Of a DNA stretch of 32,728 bases, positions 6,439 through 14,980 are shown piece after piece (position 1 is the stretch's first letter; every line of letters starts with the position of its first letter). The stretch covers positions 1-32,728 of the forward strand of contig LDXM01000029.1 in the NCBI GenBank assembly GCA_001443375.1, written 5' to 3'. Position numbers and translations under genes: made by a program. The notes beneath the pieces were generated by a model, which saw only the letters and a program-made list of their open reading frames with translations, was not told the origin of the DNA and searched no databases. The DNA is from Chloroflexi bacterium CSP1-4 (GTDB taxonomy: Bacteria > Chloroflexota > Limnocylindria > Limnocylindrales > CSP1-4).

Positions 6439-7392
6439 GTGACCGACCCGATGGCTGGCCAGCCGGCCGTGCCGCCCTCCGCGCTACCGCGGCCGATGGG
6501 CCTGGGCGACGTCGTGGACGGGATCATCGAGCTCTACCGGACGCGGGCCCGCCTCGTGCTCGGCATCAGCGCCGTGCTCCAGGGGCCAGTCGTCATCATC
6601 GACCTCATCCTCGGCGCCGGCATGGTCGACCAGCTCTCGATGATGGTCGGCTTCGACGTCCTCGACCCGCCGGTCCCCCTGCCGACGTCGCTCCCGCCCC
6701 TGGACCCCCAGGCTGTGTGGGGTTTCCTCGGCATGGCCGGCGCGATGGTGCTCATCGCGACCGTAGCCGGCGGCCTCACGACGGCGGCACTCGCGGTCGC
6801 AATCGGCGAAGCGCGCCTCGGGCGCCGTCCAACGTTGCGGGGGGTGTTCTCACGGGTGCTCCGCCGCCTGGGCGCCCTCGTGGTCACGATGCTCACGGTC
6901 GTCGGGGTGATAACGGCCGGAGTCGTGGGCGGGCTCCTCCTGGTGGCGGCGATCGTCTCGCTCGCGCCGGACCCGGCCGCGGGTGGCCTGCCCGTGTTCC
7001 TGGGCCTCGTCGCAGCGGTCGGGGTCGTGGTCCTCCTCACCTTCCTCGGCCTGCGCTGGGCGCTGTGGCCGCAGGTCGTGCTGCTCGATGGCGGTGCCGG
7101 CATCACCGCGCTCGGGCGCAGCTTCCGTCTGGTGGCCGGCTCCACGTGGCGCGTCCTCGGCTACGCGCTCGCCTTCGGGCTCGCGACGGGCATCCTCACC
7201 CAGCTGCTGGGGCAGCTGGGTGGCATCGTCGTCGGCCTGGTGACCGGTCCCGCCGATACGCCCGGCACACTGCTCCGCATCATCTGGGCGGCGGCGATCA
7301 CGATCGTCATGGCACCAGTGGTGCCGGCGGCGATGACCCTGCTCTACCTCGACCTGCGCCTGCGGCGCGGAGAGCCGGCGCCGACCGACTAG
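6439..7392 (+). CDS. Polytopic membrane protein, GPDPase membrane-domain-like
   Basis: About 317 aa. After a short proline-rich start comes RPMGLGDVVDGIIELYRTR, the amphipathic opening typical of proteins annotated as glycerophosphoryl diester phosphodiesterase membrane-domain proteins. Then follow about six hydrophobic segments (roughly residues 30-55, 85-120, 140-170, 180-205, 225-260 and 275-300). The C-terminus is charged and cytoplasmic. No catalytic phosphodiesterase domain is present, so an enzymatic role is not implied. I chose the GTG at 6439 because of the well-placed TATACT; the ATG at 6451, four codons later, is the alternative. Its stop codon shares the CTAG at 7389-7392 with the stop of the convergent gene. 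Confidence 0.72.
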   Translation: MTDPMAGQPAVPPSALPRPMGLGDVVDGIIELYRTRARLVLGISAVLQGPVVIIDLILGAGMVDQLSMMVGFDVLDPPVPLPTSLPPLDPQAVWGFLGMAGAMVLIATVAGGLTTAALAVAIGEARLGRRPTLRGVFSRVLRRLGALVVTMLTVVGVITAGVVGGLLLVAAIVSLAPDPAAGGLPVFLGLVAAVGVVVLLTFLGLRWALWPQVVLLDGGAGITALGRSFRLVAGSTWRVLGYALAFGLATGILTQLLGQLGGIVVGLVTGPADTPGTLLRIIWAAAITIVMAPVVPAAMTLLYLDLRLRRGEPAPTD

Positions 7393-7886
7393 GGGCCGAA
7401 GAGGAGCGCCAGCCAGTCGTCGAGCGGTGAGCGCGGGCCGCTGCCGGCCGGGTCCTCGCCCAGCGGCGTGATCGGCGCCGGCGATGGCGCGCCGGCCTGG
7501 AGGCCGAAGACCCGTTCGCCCGGCTCGCCGTACCCGTAGGCGCGCGCCTGCAACGTCACGTAGGCGGGTGTCTGGACCAGCTCCAGCTCACGGCGCTCGG
7601 CTTCGAGCTTCGCCGCCGCCGCGGCGGTCGACTCGCGCAGCTGCTCGGCGCGTCCGGTCGCAGAGGCGCTGTCGGCGACGGCGCGGGCGAAGACGACGAC
7701 GATCCAGAGGATGACGAGCGCGCCCAGCAAGCCGGCCAGGCTGCGGCGTGAGAGGCCGGCCACCGGCATCCGTCCCAGGGGCGGCTCAGGTTCAAGGTCG
7801 GCCGGCGGCCCCCCGGGCGGCGGCGCGTCGGCGAACTCCACCGGGTCGAACGGGGTGCGCGGCAGGCGGCTCACGAGTGGACCCAT
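7389..7886 (-). CDS. FtsB/DivIC-like septum formation initiator protein
   Basis: 165 aa with the layout of bitopic divisome proteins: a proline-rich cytoplasmic N-terminus (~55 residues), one membrane segment (LAGLLGALVILWIVVVFARA), a short coiled coil (AEQLRESTAAAAAKLEAERR) and the family's closing motif, here YVTLQARAYGYGEPGERVFGL, comparable to the AR-x-x-x-YV-PGE-x-V motif. Such proteins bridge FtsL and FtsQ/DivIB at the division septum. The last ~35 residues are proline- and glycine-rich. There is no ribosome binding site before the ATG at 7886, but TACCAT (7898-7893) predicts a leaderless mRNA. It is divergent from mrfA, with 132 bp between. Confidence 0.75.
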   Translation of the reverse strand: MGPLVSRLPRTPFDPVEFADAPPPGGPPADLEPEPPLGRMPVAGLSRRSLAGLLGALVILWIVVVFARAVADSASATGRAEQLRESTAAAAAKLEAERRELELVQTPAYVTLQARAYGYGEPGERVFGLQAGAPSPAPITPLGEDPAGSGPRSPLDDWLALLFGP

Positions 7887-7947
7887 GGCGGGATGGTAGC
7901 TACGGGCAGCTACCGTGTCAAACGAGTCGCCCGCGCGCGCGCGGCGG

Positions 7948-7975
7948 TTGACTGGCCGCGACGGCGTGCTAGACT
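7948..7975 (+). promoter_or_regulatory. Promoter of mrfAB
   Basis: TTGACT (7948-7953) as -35, a 16-bp spacer and TAGACT (7970-7975) as -10, five and four of six consensus matches. The predicted start is near 7982, just ahead of the LexA box. Confidence 0.65.
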
Positions 7976-7987
7976 CGGCGTCAGTTT

Positions 7988-8001
7988 CGAACGTGCGTTC
8001 G
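7988..8001. promoter_or_regulatory. LexA/SOS box upstream of mrfA
   Basis: CGAACGTGCGTTCG is a perfect match to CGAAC-N4-GTTCG, the LexA operator of Bacillus and Actinobacteria. The palindromic arms extend to 16 bp (7987-8002). It lies at about +6 to +20 of the predicted transcript, between promoter and ribosome binding site, a position where bound LexA would block transcription. Confidence 0.75.
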
Positions 8002-8018
8002 ATTTCGAGGTGATCCCG

Positions 8019-10334
8019 ATGCGTCTCTACGCCAGCGCCACCGTCGCCGAGGTGCTCGACCGCCTGCTCGCCGATCCGGCCGTGGCCGAAGCGGTCGTGG
8101 CCGACCGGACCCTCCCGGCGCGCGCCGCCGACATGCGCCCCTTCCCCGACTGGCTGGACGCGGGGCTGCGCAGCGGCCTCGAGGGCCGCGGCGTGACCGG
8201 CCTCTACTCCCACCAGGCGGAGGCCATCGAGGCGCTGCGCGGCGGGCGCGACGTCTGCATCGTCACGCCCACCGCATCGGGCAAGTCGCTCTGCTACGAC
8301 CTGCCGGTGCTGCAGGCGGTGGCCGAGGACGCCTCGACGCGGGCGCTCTACCTCTTCCCCACCAAGGCCCTCGGCCAGGACCAGCTGGCGGGCTTCCACG
8401 AGCTGGCCGACGCCGCCGGGATCGAGGTCGCGGCGGCGATCTACGACGGCGACACGCCCGCCCCCGTCCGCCAGACGGTGCGCGCGGCCGGGCAGGTCGT
8501 GGTGACCAATCCGGACATGCTCCACGCGGCGATCCTGCCCCACCACACGAAGTGGTTCCAGCTCTTCGAGCAGCTGCGCTACGTCGTCGTGGACGAGGCT
8601 CACACGTACCGCGGCGTGTTCGGCAGCCACGTCGCCAACGTCCTGCGCCGGCTGCTGCGCCTGTGCGCCCACTACGGCAGCGCGCCGCGCATCATCACCT
8701 GCTCGGCGACCATCGGGAACCCGGGCCAGCTGGCCGAGACGCTGACCGGGCGGGCGCCCGTGCTGGTCGACCGCAACGGGGCGCCGGCCGGTGAGAAGCG
8801 CGTCCTGATCCTCAATCCACCCGTCGTGGACGCCCGGCTCGGCGTCCGCGCCAGCGCCTACGGGCTGGTCGAGCGGGCTGCCGTGACGTTCCTGCGCGCC
8901 GACCGCCAGACGATCGTCTTCGGCCGCTCCCGAACCAGCGTCGAGCTCCTGCTCACGCGCCTGCGCGAGGCGCTGCGCGAGGGCCGCGGCCCGGTCGGGC
9001 GCGTGCGCGGCTACCGGGGCGGCTACCTGCCCAGCGAGCGCCGGGCCATCGAGCACGGGTTGCGCAGCGGCGACGTGCTCGGGGTGGTGAGCACGAACGC
9101 CCTCGAGCTGGGCATCGACATCGGCCGGCTCGACGCCGCGGTGCTGGCCGGCTACCCCGGCTCGATCGCCGCCACCTGGCAGCAGATCGGGCGCGCCGGC
9201 CGCCGCCGCGAGCTGAGCGCGGCCGTGCTGGTGGCCACGAGCGGCCCGGTCGACCAGTACGTGGCCACGCACCCGGACGTGCTCTTCGAGGCCAGCCCGG
9301 AGGAGGCCCGCCTCGACCCCGAGAACCTCCACGTCCTGCTGGCGCACCTGCGCGCGGCCGCCTTCGAGCTGCCCTTCGAGCCGGGTGAGCGCTTCGGCGC
9401 CGCACCGGCCGACGACCTGCTCGCCTTCCTCGGCGAGGACGGCCACGTGCGCCAGGCGGCCGACGGCCGGTGGTACTGGGCGAGCGAGAACTTCCCGGCC
9501 TCGGAGATCTCGCTGCGCGTGGCGTCGCCGGGCAACGTGCTCATCATCGACACCGGCGGCGACCGGCCGCGCGTGGTGGGCGAGGTCGACCTCTTCTCCG
9601 CTCCGACGCTCGTCCACGAGGGCGCCATCTACCTCCATGAGTCGCGCCAGTACCACGTGGACCGCCTCGACTGGGACGAGCGCAAAGCGTACGTGCGCCC
9701 CGTCGACGTTGACCACTTCACCCAGGCGGAGCTGGCCGTCACGCTCAAGCCCCTCGAGGCGTTCGCGTCCGACGCCGTCCCGGGCGGGGAGCGCGTCCAC
9801 GGAGAGGTCATGGTCAGCAGCCTGGCCACGATCTACAAGAAGCTGCGCCTGGAGTCGCTGGAGAACCTCGGCTGGGGGCGCATCCACCTGCCCGAGCTGG
9901 AGCTCCATACCACGGCGTACTGGGTGGCCGTGGACCCGGCCGCGGTCGCCGGCTGGCGGCGTGACGAGCTCGACGTGGCCCTCGTGGGCGCCGGTCGGGC
10001 GCTGCAGACGGTGGCCAGCGTCCTGCTCATGAGCGATCCGCGGGACCTCGGGCTCGTCTCGCAGGTGCGCTCTCCGCACGCCGAGCGACCGGTCGTCTAC
10101 CTGTACGACGGCGTGCCCGGCGGGGTCGGCCTCGCGGCGCGCCTGTTCGAGCGCCATGCCGAGCTGGTGGCCGGGGCCCGCGACCTCGTCGCCGACTGCC
10201 CCTGTGACGCGGGTTGCCCGGCCTGCACGGGACCGCGCCTCGAGAGCGGCGGCGAGGGCAAGCGGCTCGCCTCTCGGCTCCTGGCGCTGCTCAGCGGTGC
10301 CCGGGCCGACATCGCCGGCGCGCCGGCGGCGTGA
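8019..10334 (+). CDS. mrfA: MrfA/YprA-type DEXH helicase with DUF1998 domain
   Basis: 771 aa, close to the usual length (~750). Helicase core: Walker A TPTASGKS (~83-90), DEAH box in VVVDEAHTYRG (~190), SAT motif, FGRSRTSVELL, the STNALELGIDIG segment and IGRAGRRRE. The C-terminal DUF1998/Zn-binding domain ends with four cysteines in CPCDAGCPAC. In Bacillus subtilis MrfA works with the exonuclease MrfB in a UvrA-independent excision pathway for mitomycin C damage. The ATG at 8019 has GAGGTGA six bases upstream. The next gene overlaps it by 4 bp and is the MrfB homologue, which supports the call. A perfect SOS box precedes it. Confidence 0.92.
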   Translation: MRLYASATVAEVLDRLLADPAVAEAVVADRTLPARAADMRPFPDWLDAGLRSGLEGRGVTGLYSHQAEAIEALRGGRDVCIVTPTASGKSLCYDLPVLQAVAEDASTRALYLFPTKALGQDQLAGFHELADAAGIEVAAAIYDGDTPAPVRQTVRAAGQVVVTNPDMLHAAILPHHTKWFQLFEQLRYVVVDEAHTYRGVFGSHVANVLRRLLRLCAHYGSAPRIITCSATIGNPGQLAETLTGRAPVLVDRNGAPAGEKRVLILNPPVVDARLGVRASAYGLVERAAVTFLRADRQTIVFGRSRTSVELLLTRLREALREGRGPVGRVRGYRGGYLPSERRAIEHGLRSGDVLGVVSTNALELGIDIGRLDAAVLAGYPGSIAATWQQIGRAGRRRELSAAVLVATSGPVDQYVATHPDVLFEASPEEARLDPENLHVLLAHLRAAAFELPFEPGERFGAAPADDLLAFLGEDGHVRQAADGRWYWASENFPASEISLRVASPGNVLIIDTGGDRPRVVGEVDLFSAPTLVHEGAIYLHESRQYHVDRLDWDERKAYVRPVDVDHFTQAELAVTLKPLEAFASDAVPGGERVHGEVMVSSLATIYKKLRLESLENLGWGRIHLPELELHTTAYWVAVDPAAVAGWRRDELDVALVGAGRALQTVASVLLMSDPRDLGLVSQVRSPHAERPVVYLYDGVPGGVGLAARLFERHAELVAGARDLVADCPCDAGCPACTGPRLESGGEGKRLASRLLALLSGARADIAGAPAA

Positions 10335-11635
10335 CGCACGAGCTGGCACGCGTCTCGTCCAGCGTGCCCGGCATGGACCGGGACCCGACGCTGCTGGCAC
10401 GCCGCCTCGAGCGACTGCGGGCCCTCGACCGGCGGCTCGTCACCGCGGCCGAGCTCCCGCCACCGGCGCGGCGCACCGCCGCGGGCGCAGATCCAGGGGC
10501 GCGCGCGGCGCACCTCGCGGCGGGACTGGGCGGGACCGTGGAGGAAGGCTCGGGCGGGCCGGTCGTCGTGGTTGAGCGCGCGACGCCGCTGCCGATGACC
10601 CTCGACGGGCTGGCCCGCCTCCCCTACCCGGTCGACATGGAGCGCCCGCTCGTCTACCTCGACACGGAGACGACGGGCCTGGGCAGCGCGGCCGGCACGC
10701 TCGCCTTCCTGGTGGGCATCGGCCGCTGGGACGGGGCCTCCTTCTGCGTCCGTCAGCTCGTGCTGCCCGATCACGCCGACGAACCCGCGCTCCTCGCCGC
10801 GCTCGAGGCCGAGATCCCCGCCGACGCCTGCCTCGTCACGTACAACGGCCGTGCCTTCGACTGGCCGCTGCTCGTCGCGCGCTACCGGCTCCATCGACGA
10901 CCGCCACCGGTCACAGCCGGGCATCTCGACCTGCTGCCCATCGCTCGTCAGCTGTGGCGACACCGGCTGCCCGATGCCCGCCTGGCCAGCGTGGAGGCCG
11001 GCGTGGCCGGGGTGCGACGTCACGGCGACCTGCCCGGCGCCCTCATCCCGGAGCGCTACTTCGCCTGGCTGCGCACGGGGCGTGCCGCCCTGCTGGCGGA
11101 CGTCCTCGCGCACAACCGAGAGGACGTCGTCTCGCTGGGCCGGCTGCTGGGCGAGATGAGCGAGCGGCTGGCGGACCCGGAGCGGCGCCGCTCGGCCCAT
11201 CCGGGGGACGTGGCCTCGCTGGCCCGGGTCTTCCAGCGCGACGGCCGCCAGGACGAAGCGCTCGCCTGTTACGCGGAGGCGCTCGCCGCGTGGGACGAGC
11301 GAGAGCCCGCGCCCACCCGGCTCGATCGCGACACGCTGGCCGCCGAGGCAGCCCGCCTCCTGTCACGCACCGGGCGCCACGCCGAGGCTGAGGCCGCCTG
11401 GCGCGCGCTGGCGGACCGGGGCGGCAGCACCGCCGTCTGGGCCTGGATCGCCCTCGCCAAGCACCGCGAGCACCGCGCGCGCGACTCCGCTGGCGCCATG
11501 GAGGCGGCACTGCGCGCGCTGCGCATCGTGGAGCGACGTCGCGCGGTGGGTATCCCGCTGCGCGCGGCGGAGCGGGATCTCGCGCGGCGGCTGGCGCGGC
11601 TCCACCGTCGTGCGCGAGCGCGGCGGTTGACATGA
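10331..11635 (+). CDS. mrfB: MrfB/YprB-type 3'-5' exonuclease (RNase H-like, TPR tail)
   Basis: About 434 aa. The RNase H-like exonuclease domain (YprB family) shows all DEDD acidic residues: YLDTETTGL (D and E), YNGRAFDWPLL (D) and AHNREDVVSL (final D). Behind it is a helical repeat region of TPR type (SLARVFQRDGRQDEALACYA, then AARLLSRTGRHAEAEAAWRAL). MrfB is the nuclease partner of MrfA in repair of mitomycin adducts. I chose the GTG at 10331, which overlaps the mrfA stop as GTGA and suggests translational coupling. The ATG at 10373 (MDRDPTLLARRLERLRALDR) is a good alternative; neither has a clear ribosome binding site. Confidence 0.9.
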   Translation: MTHELARVSSSVPGMDRDPTLLARRLERLRALDRRLVTAAELPPPARRTAAGADPGARAAHLAAGLGGTVEEGSGGPVVVVERATPLPMTLDGLARLPYPVDMERPLVYLDTETTGLGSAAGTLAFLVGIGRWDGASFCVRQLVLPDHADEPALLAALEAEIPADACLVTYNGRAFDWPLLVARYRLHRRPPPVTAGHLDLLPIARQLWRHRLPDARLASVEAGVAGVRRHGDLPGALIPERYFAWLRTGRAALLADVLAHNREDVVSLGRLLGEMSERLADPERRRSAHPGDVASLARVFQRDGRQDEALACYAEALAAWDEREPAPTRLDRDTLAAEAARLLSRTGRHAEAEAAWRALADRGGSTAVWAWIALAKHREHRARDSAGAMEAALRALRIVERRRAVGIPLRAAERDLARRLARLHRRARARRLT

Positions 11636-11658
11636 CCCACAAGCGAACGGAATATAGG
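11627..11658 (+). promoter_or_regulatory. Candidate promoter of the sugar cluster
   Basis: A perfect TTGACA (11627-11632) overlaps the mrfB stop. The following AT-rich AATATAGG offers TATAGG (spacer 20) or AATATA (spacer 18); neither is ideal. Transcription would start near 11664, at the LacI-like operator. Confidence 0.35.
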
Positions 11659-11699
11659 CCGCAGACGAAATCGTTTACGTGTCCGACGGGCTGCGGCCT
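11656..11699. repeat. 9-bp perfect inverted repeat in the leader
   Basis: AGGCCGCAG (11656-11664) and CTGCGGCCT (11691-11699) enclose 26 nt containing the LacI-like operator. It could be an mRNA hairpin, a transcription terminator without T-tract for mrfAB, or part of a larger operator. Confidence 0.5.
11665..11680. promoter_or_regulatory. LacI-family operator candidate
   Basis: ACGAAATCGTTTACGT has the central CG and flanking A/T runs typical of LacI/GalR operators; five of seven arm positions are complementary. It lies at the predicted transcription start of the sugar cluster, whose fifth gene encodes a LacI-type repressor. Confidence 0.5.
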
Positions 11700-11723
11700 T
11701 CGTCGCCAGGAGGGAAGCATCGA

Positions 11724-12731
11724 GTGACGTCACCGGCGATGCGCGTCGCGCTCCTCGGCGCCGGCCGGATCGGCCGGCTGCACGCCCGTCTCCTGTCCGA
11801 GCTGCCCGGGGTCGAGCTGACGATCTCCGACACGGACCCCGCGCGTGCCGCCGACCTCGCCAACGAGGTGGGCGGGCGCGCCCTGGATCTCGAAGAGGCC
11901 ATCGCCGGCGCCGAGGCACTCGTCATCGCGGCCGCCACCGACGCGCACGCGGCGCTCATCCGGCGCGGTATCGCCCGCGGCATCCCGACGTTCTGCGAGA
12001 AGCCGCTTGCCGGCGACCTTGCCAGCACGATCGCCATCGCGGCCGAGGTGGCCGCCTCCGGCATCCCCTTCCAGGTCGGCTTCCAGCGCCGCTTCGATCC
12101 CGGCTACGCCGAGGCGCGCCGCCTCCTCGCCTCGGGCGAGCTGGGCACGCTTTACGCCTTCCGCCTGGCCGGTCACGACCCGGCGCCACCGCACGAGGCG
12201 TACATCCCCGTCTCCGGCGGCCTCTTCCGCGACTTCTCCATCCACGACTTCGACGTCATCCGCTGGCTGACCGGCGACGAGGTGGCGGAGGTCTTCGCCG
12301 TGGGCGCCGTGCGCGGCTTCGAGGTCTTCGCCAAGTACGGCGACGTGGACACCGCGGTGGTCACGCTGACCATGGCCGACGGCGCCGTGGGCGCCATGAC
12401 CGTGGCCCGCCACGACCCGCTGGGCTACGACATCCGCGCCGAACTCTTCGGCTCTCGTGACAGCGTCAGCGTGGGCCTGGGCCCGCACACGCCGATGCGC
12501 TCCGTGGAGCCCGGCGTCCCGCCGCCGGCCGGCCCAGCCTGGCGCGATTTCCTGGTGCGCTTCGAAGCCGCCTATCGCGACGAATTCGCGGCTTTCCTGC
12601 GCGTCGCGCGCAGGGAGCTGCCGAGCCCCTGCACAGCCGCCGACGGATTGGCCGCGCTCAGGGTTGCAGAGGCCGCTACATTGTCACTGCAGCAGCATCG
12701 TCCCGTGCGCGTCGCGGAGATCGCCGGATGA
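11724..12731 (+). CDS. Gfo/Idh/MocA family oxidoreductase (inositol/sugar dehydrogenase-like)
   Basis: 335 aa. The N-terminal Rossmann fold opens with [19 protein letters not shown], an NAD(P)-binding GxGxxG. The family's catalytic lysine is in FCEKPL (~residue 97). The C-terminal half has [18 protein letters not shown], where D and H of the SIHDFD motif match the substrate-handling residues of inositol 2-dehydrogenase-type enzymes. The likely reaction is oxidation of a polyol or sugar carbon by NAD; the exact substrate is open. I chose the GTG at 11724 because AGGAGG lies ten bases upstream; the ATG at 11739 is 25 nt from it. First gene of the transport cluster. Confidence 0.85.
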   Translation: MTSPAMRVALLGAGRIGRLHARLLSELPGVELTISDTDPARAADLANEVGGRALDLEEAIAGAEALVIAAATDAHAALIRRGIARGIPTFCEKPLAGDLASTIAIAAEVAASGIPFQVGFQRRFDPGYAEARRLLASGELGTLYAFRLAGHDPAPPHEAYIPVSGGLFRDFSIHDFDVIRWLTGDEVAEVFAVGAVRGFEVFAKYGDVDTAVVTLTMADGAVGAMTVARHDPLGYDIRAELFGSRDSVSVGLGPHTPMRSVEPGVPPPAGPAWRDFLVRFEAAYRDEFAAFLRVARRELPSPCTAADGLAALRVAEAATLSLQQHRPVRVAEIAG

Positions 12732-12762
12732 TGCGCGGGCAACCGATGGAGGTCCGAAAGGA

Positions 12763-12790
12763 GGTGGGGTCCTCGGTTTGAGTCCCCACC
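12763..12790 (+). other. Intercistronic hairpin before the binding-protein gene
   Basis: GGTGGGG (12763-12769) pairs with CCCCACC (12784-12790) over a 14-nt loop, 59 bp before the ATG of the binding-protein gene. No T-tract follows. Such hairpins often protect the mRNA of the highly made binding protein. Confidence 0.45.
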
Positions 12791-12849
12791 AGCTATCGGC
12801 AACGAACGAGGTGACCGGCCGCCGGTCGGACACCCGAGGAGGAGAGCAC

Positions 12850-13821
12850 ATGAAGTTCCGGACCCTTATGGCGTCCCTGGCCATCGTCGGCCTGATCGCG
12901 GGCGCCTGCCAGCAGACCAGCACGGGCGGCGCCGACCCCGAGCGCGCCAAGATCGTCATCGAGGTCGTGACGCACGGCCAGGCCTCCGACCCGTTCTGGT
13001 CGGTCGCCGCGAACGGCGTGAAGCAGGCCGCCAAGGACATGGGCGTCACGGCCAACTACAGCGCCCCGGACACCTTCGACATGGTCAAGATGGCGCAGCT
13101 CATCGACGCGGCCGTGGCCAAGAAGCCCGCCGGACTCGTCGTCTCGCTGCCCGATGCGACAGCCCTCGGGCCGAGCATCAAGAAGGCCATCGAGGCCGGC
13201 ATCCCGGTCATCACCATGAACTCCGGTAGCGATACCTACAAGGAGCTCGGAGCCCTCATCCACGTCGGCCAGACGGAGTACGAGGCCGGCAAGGGCGGCG
13301 GCGAGAAGATGGCCGCGGCGGGCGTCAAGAACGCCATCTGCGTCAACCAGGAGGTCGGTAACGCCGCCCTCGACCTGCGCTGCCAGGGCTTCACGGATGG
13401 CCTGACCGGCGGCAAGGTCGCCGTGCTCCAGGTGACCCTGACCGATCCGACAGGTGCCGAGCAGAAGATCGGGGCGGCCCTCGTTGCCGACCCGAGCATC
13501 GACGGCATCATGACCCTCGGACCGACGGGCGCCGCACCGGCGCTCAAGGCTCTCGAGTCGGCCGGCCAGCTGGGCAAGATCCAGCTCGCGACGTTCGACC
13601 TCTCGCCGGACGTCCTCAAGGCGCTCGGCGACGGCAACATGCTCTTCGCCATCGACCAGCAGCAGTACCTGCAGGGCTACCTGCCCATCGTCTACCTCAC
13701 CCTCTACAAGCTGTATGGGCTCATGCCCGGTGGCGGCGGCGTGGTCCTCACGGGCCCCGGCTTCGTCACCAAGGACACGGCCGCCCAGGTCATCGACCTG
13801 AGCGCCAAGGGCATCCGCTAG
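12850..13821 (+). CDS. Sugar ABC transporter substrate-binding lipoprotein (FrcB/RbsB-like)
   Basis: 323 aa. The signal peptide [20 protein letters not shown] ends in a lipobox (IAGAC, cysteine 20), so the mature protein is a lipid-anchored extracytoplasmic protein. The rest is a type I periplasmic binding fold (Peripla_BP_4): [43 protein letters not shown], then the second lobe [15 protein letters not shown] and a hinge [12 protein letters not shown]. That last segment is typical of ribose/fructose binders. GAGGAGGAG lies 5-13 nt before the ATG. It is followed by a 10-bp hairpin and the permease gene, the normal B-C-A order of Frc-type importers. The ligand cannot be read from sequence. Confidence 0.92.
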   Translation: MKFRTLMASLAIVGLIAGACQQTSTGGADPERAKIVIEVVTHGQASDPFWSVAANGVKQAAKDMGVTANYSAPDTFDMVKMAQLIDAAVAKKPAGLVVSLPDATALGPSIKKAIEAGIPVITMNSGSDTYKELGALIHVGQTEYEAGKGGGEKMAAAGVKNAICVNQEVGNAALDLRCQGFTDGLTGGKVAVLQVTLTDPTGAEQKIGAALVADPSIDGIMTLGPTGAAPALKALESAGQLGKIQLATFDLSPDVLKALGDGNMLFAIDQQQYLQGYLPIVYLTLYKLYGLMPGGGGVVLTGPGFVTKDTAAQVIDLSAKGIR

Positions 13822-13862
13822 CAGGCAGACCCGATCGCCATCGGGCCAACCATGTGATACCC

Positions 13863-13890
13863 GACGGGGCCGGCGCGAGTCGGCCCCGTC
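13863..13890 (+). other. Strong hairpin between binding protein and permease
   Basis: GACGGGGCCG (13863-13872) and CGGCCCCGTC (13881-13890) form a perfect 10-bp GC-rich stem with an 8-nt loop, 41 bp after the binding-protein stop and 19 bp before the permease ATG. No U-tract follows, so partial termination or 3'-end protection that lowers permease expression relative to the binding protein is the likely role. Confidence 0.6.
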
Positions 13891-13909
13891 GAGTTACCGA
13901 GGGTCGAGC

Positions 13910-14980
13910 ATGAGCACGGCAGACGCCCCGGCAGTCCCGGCCCGCACGCGGCGGGTCAACCCGCTGCGCCGTTTCCTCAACCGTCCCGAATTCGGCGCCG
14001 TGGCCGGGACGATCCTCGTCTTCCTTGTCTTCCTCCTGCTCACGGGCGGCAAGGGCTTCCTGGAGGCGCGCGGCATCGCGGGCCAGCTCCAGGTCGCGGC
14101 ACAGATCGGCATCCTCGGCGCGACCGTCTCGCTGCTGATGATCGCGGGCGAGTTCGACCTCTCGATCGGCTCGATGATCGGCGCCGCCGGACTCGTGCTC
14201 GCGCTCTGTCTGGTCCATTTCCAGCTGCCGGTCTGGCTGGCCGTGATCATCACGTTCGCCTTCGCCATCGGCTGGGGCTTCCTGCAAGGCTGGATCGTCG
14301 TGAGGACCGGGCTTCCGTCGTTCCTCGTGACGCTCGCCTCGCTCTTCATCCTGCGCGGCGGATCGATCGGGGCGACGCGGGCCATCACGAACCTGACCGT
14401 CGTCAGCGGCGTGAACGATAAGATCGCCGGCGACCCGTTCGCCGCCCTGTTCAACGCCACCTTGCTCTCGATCACCATTCCCGGCGGCGGGAGGGCCGAC
14501 TTCAGGATCGAGATCCTCTGGTGGATCATCATCGCCGGCCTGGCCACATGGGTCCTGCTGCGCACCCGCTTCGGCAACTGGATCTTCGGCACCGGCGGCT
14601 CGGCCACCGCCGCACGGAACCTCGGCGTGCCCGTGGCCCGGGTCAAGATCTCGCTTTTCATGTGCACCGCGGCGAGTGCCGCCCTGCTGGCCACCATCCA
14701 GGTCATGAGCGTCGGCAGCGCGGACGTCCTGCGCGGCCAGAACAAGGAGTTCGAGGCCATCATCACCGCCGTCATCGGCGGCACGGCGTTGTCGGGCGGC
14801 TTCGGCTCGGCGCTCGGCTCGATGTTCGGAGCGTTGACGCTGGGCATCACGCAGCTGGGCATCTTCTTCGTTCCCGGCTTCAACACCGACTGGTACCAGG
14901 TCGTGCTGGGTGGCCTGCTCCTGGCGGCCGTCATCGTCAACGACTATCTCCGGCGGCGGGCATCGGAGGCGCGCAGATGA
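13910..14980 (+). CDS. Sugar ABC transporter permease (FrcC/RbsC-like)
   Basis: 356 aa, a BPD_transp_2-family inner-membrane permease with about eight to ten hydrophobic segments. Family marks are [20 protein letters not shown] near residues 78-97, [39 protein letters not shown] (the EAA-like cytoplasmic loop) and [20 protein letters not shown]. It would form the channel, probably as a homodimer, with the ATPase encoded next. GAGGGT lies about 7 nt before the ATG. The stop overlaps the next start as ATGA (14977-14980), giving coupled translation. Confidence 0.93.
   Translation: MSTADAPAVPARTRRVNPLRRFLNRPEFGAVAGTILVFLVFLLLTGGKGFLEARGIAGQLQVAAQIGILGATVSLLMIAGEFDLSIGSMIGAAGLVLALCLVHFQLPVWLAVIITFAFAIGWGFLQGWIVVRTGLPSFLVTLASLFILRGGSIGATRAITNLTVVSGVNDKIAGDPFAALFNATLLSITIPGGGRADFRIEILWWIIIAGLATWVLLRTRFGNWIFGTGGSATAARNLGVPVARVKISLFMCTAASAALLATIQVMSVGSADVLRGQNKEFEAIITAVIGGTALSGGFGSALGSMFGALTLGITQLGIFFVPGFNTDWYQVVLGGLLLAAVIVNDYLRRRASEARR

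Noticed and set aside
7389-10400. Very long open frame on the minus strand opposite mrfA
   Set aside because: Its C-terminal 165 codons are the real septum-protein gene; the rest has Asp/Glu/Arg/His-rich shadow composition opposite a clear helicase and no domain.
12763-12790. Sequence resembling a tRNA T-arm and acceptor (GGTTTGAGTCCCCACC)
   Set aside because: No D-arm or anticodon arm upstream; it is explained by a simple GGTGGGG/CCCCACC hairpin.
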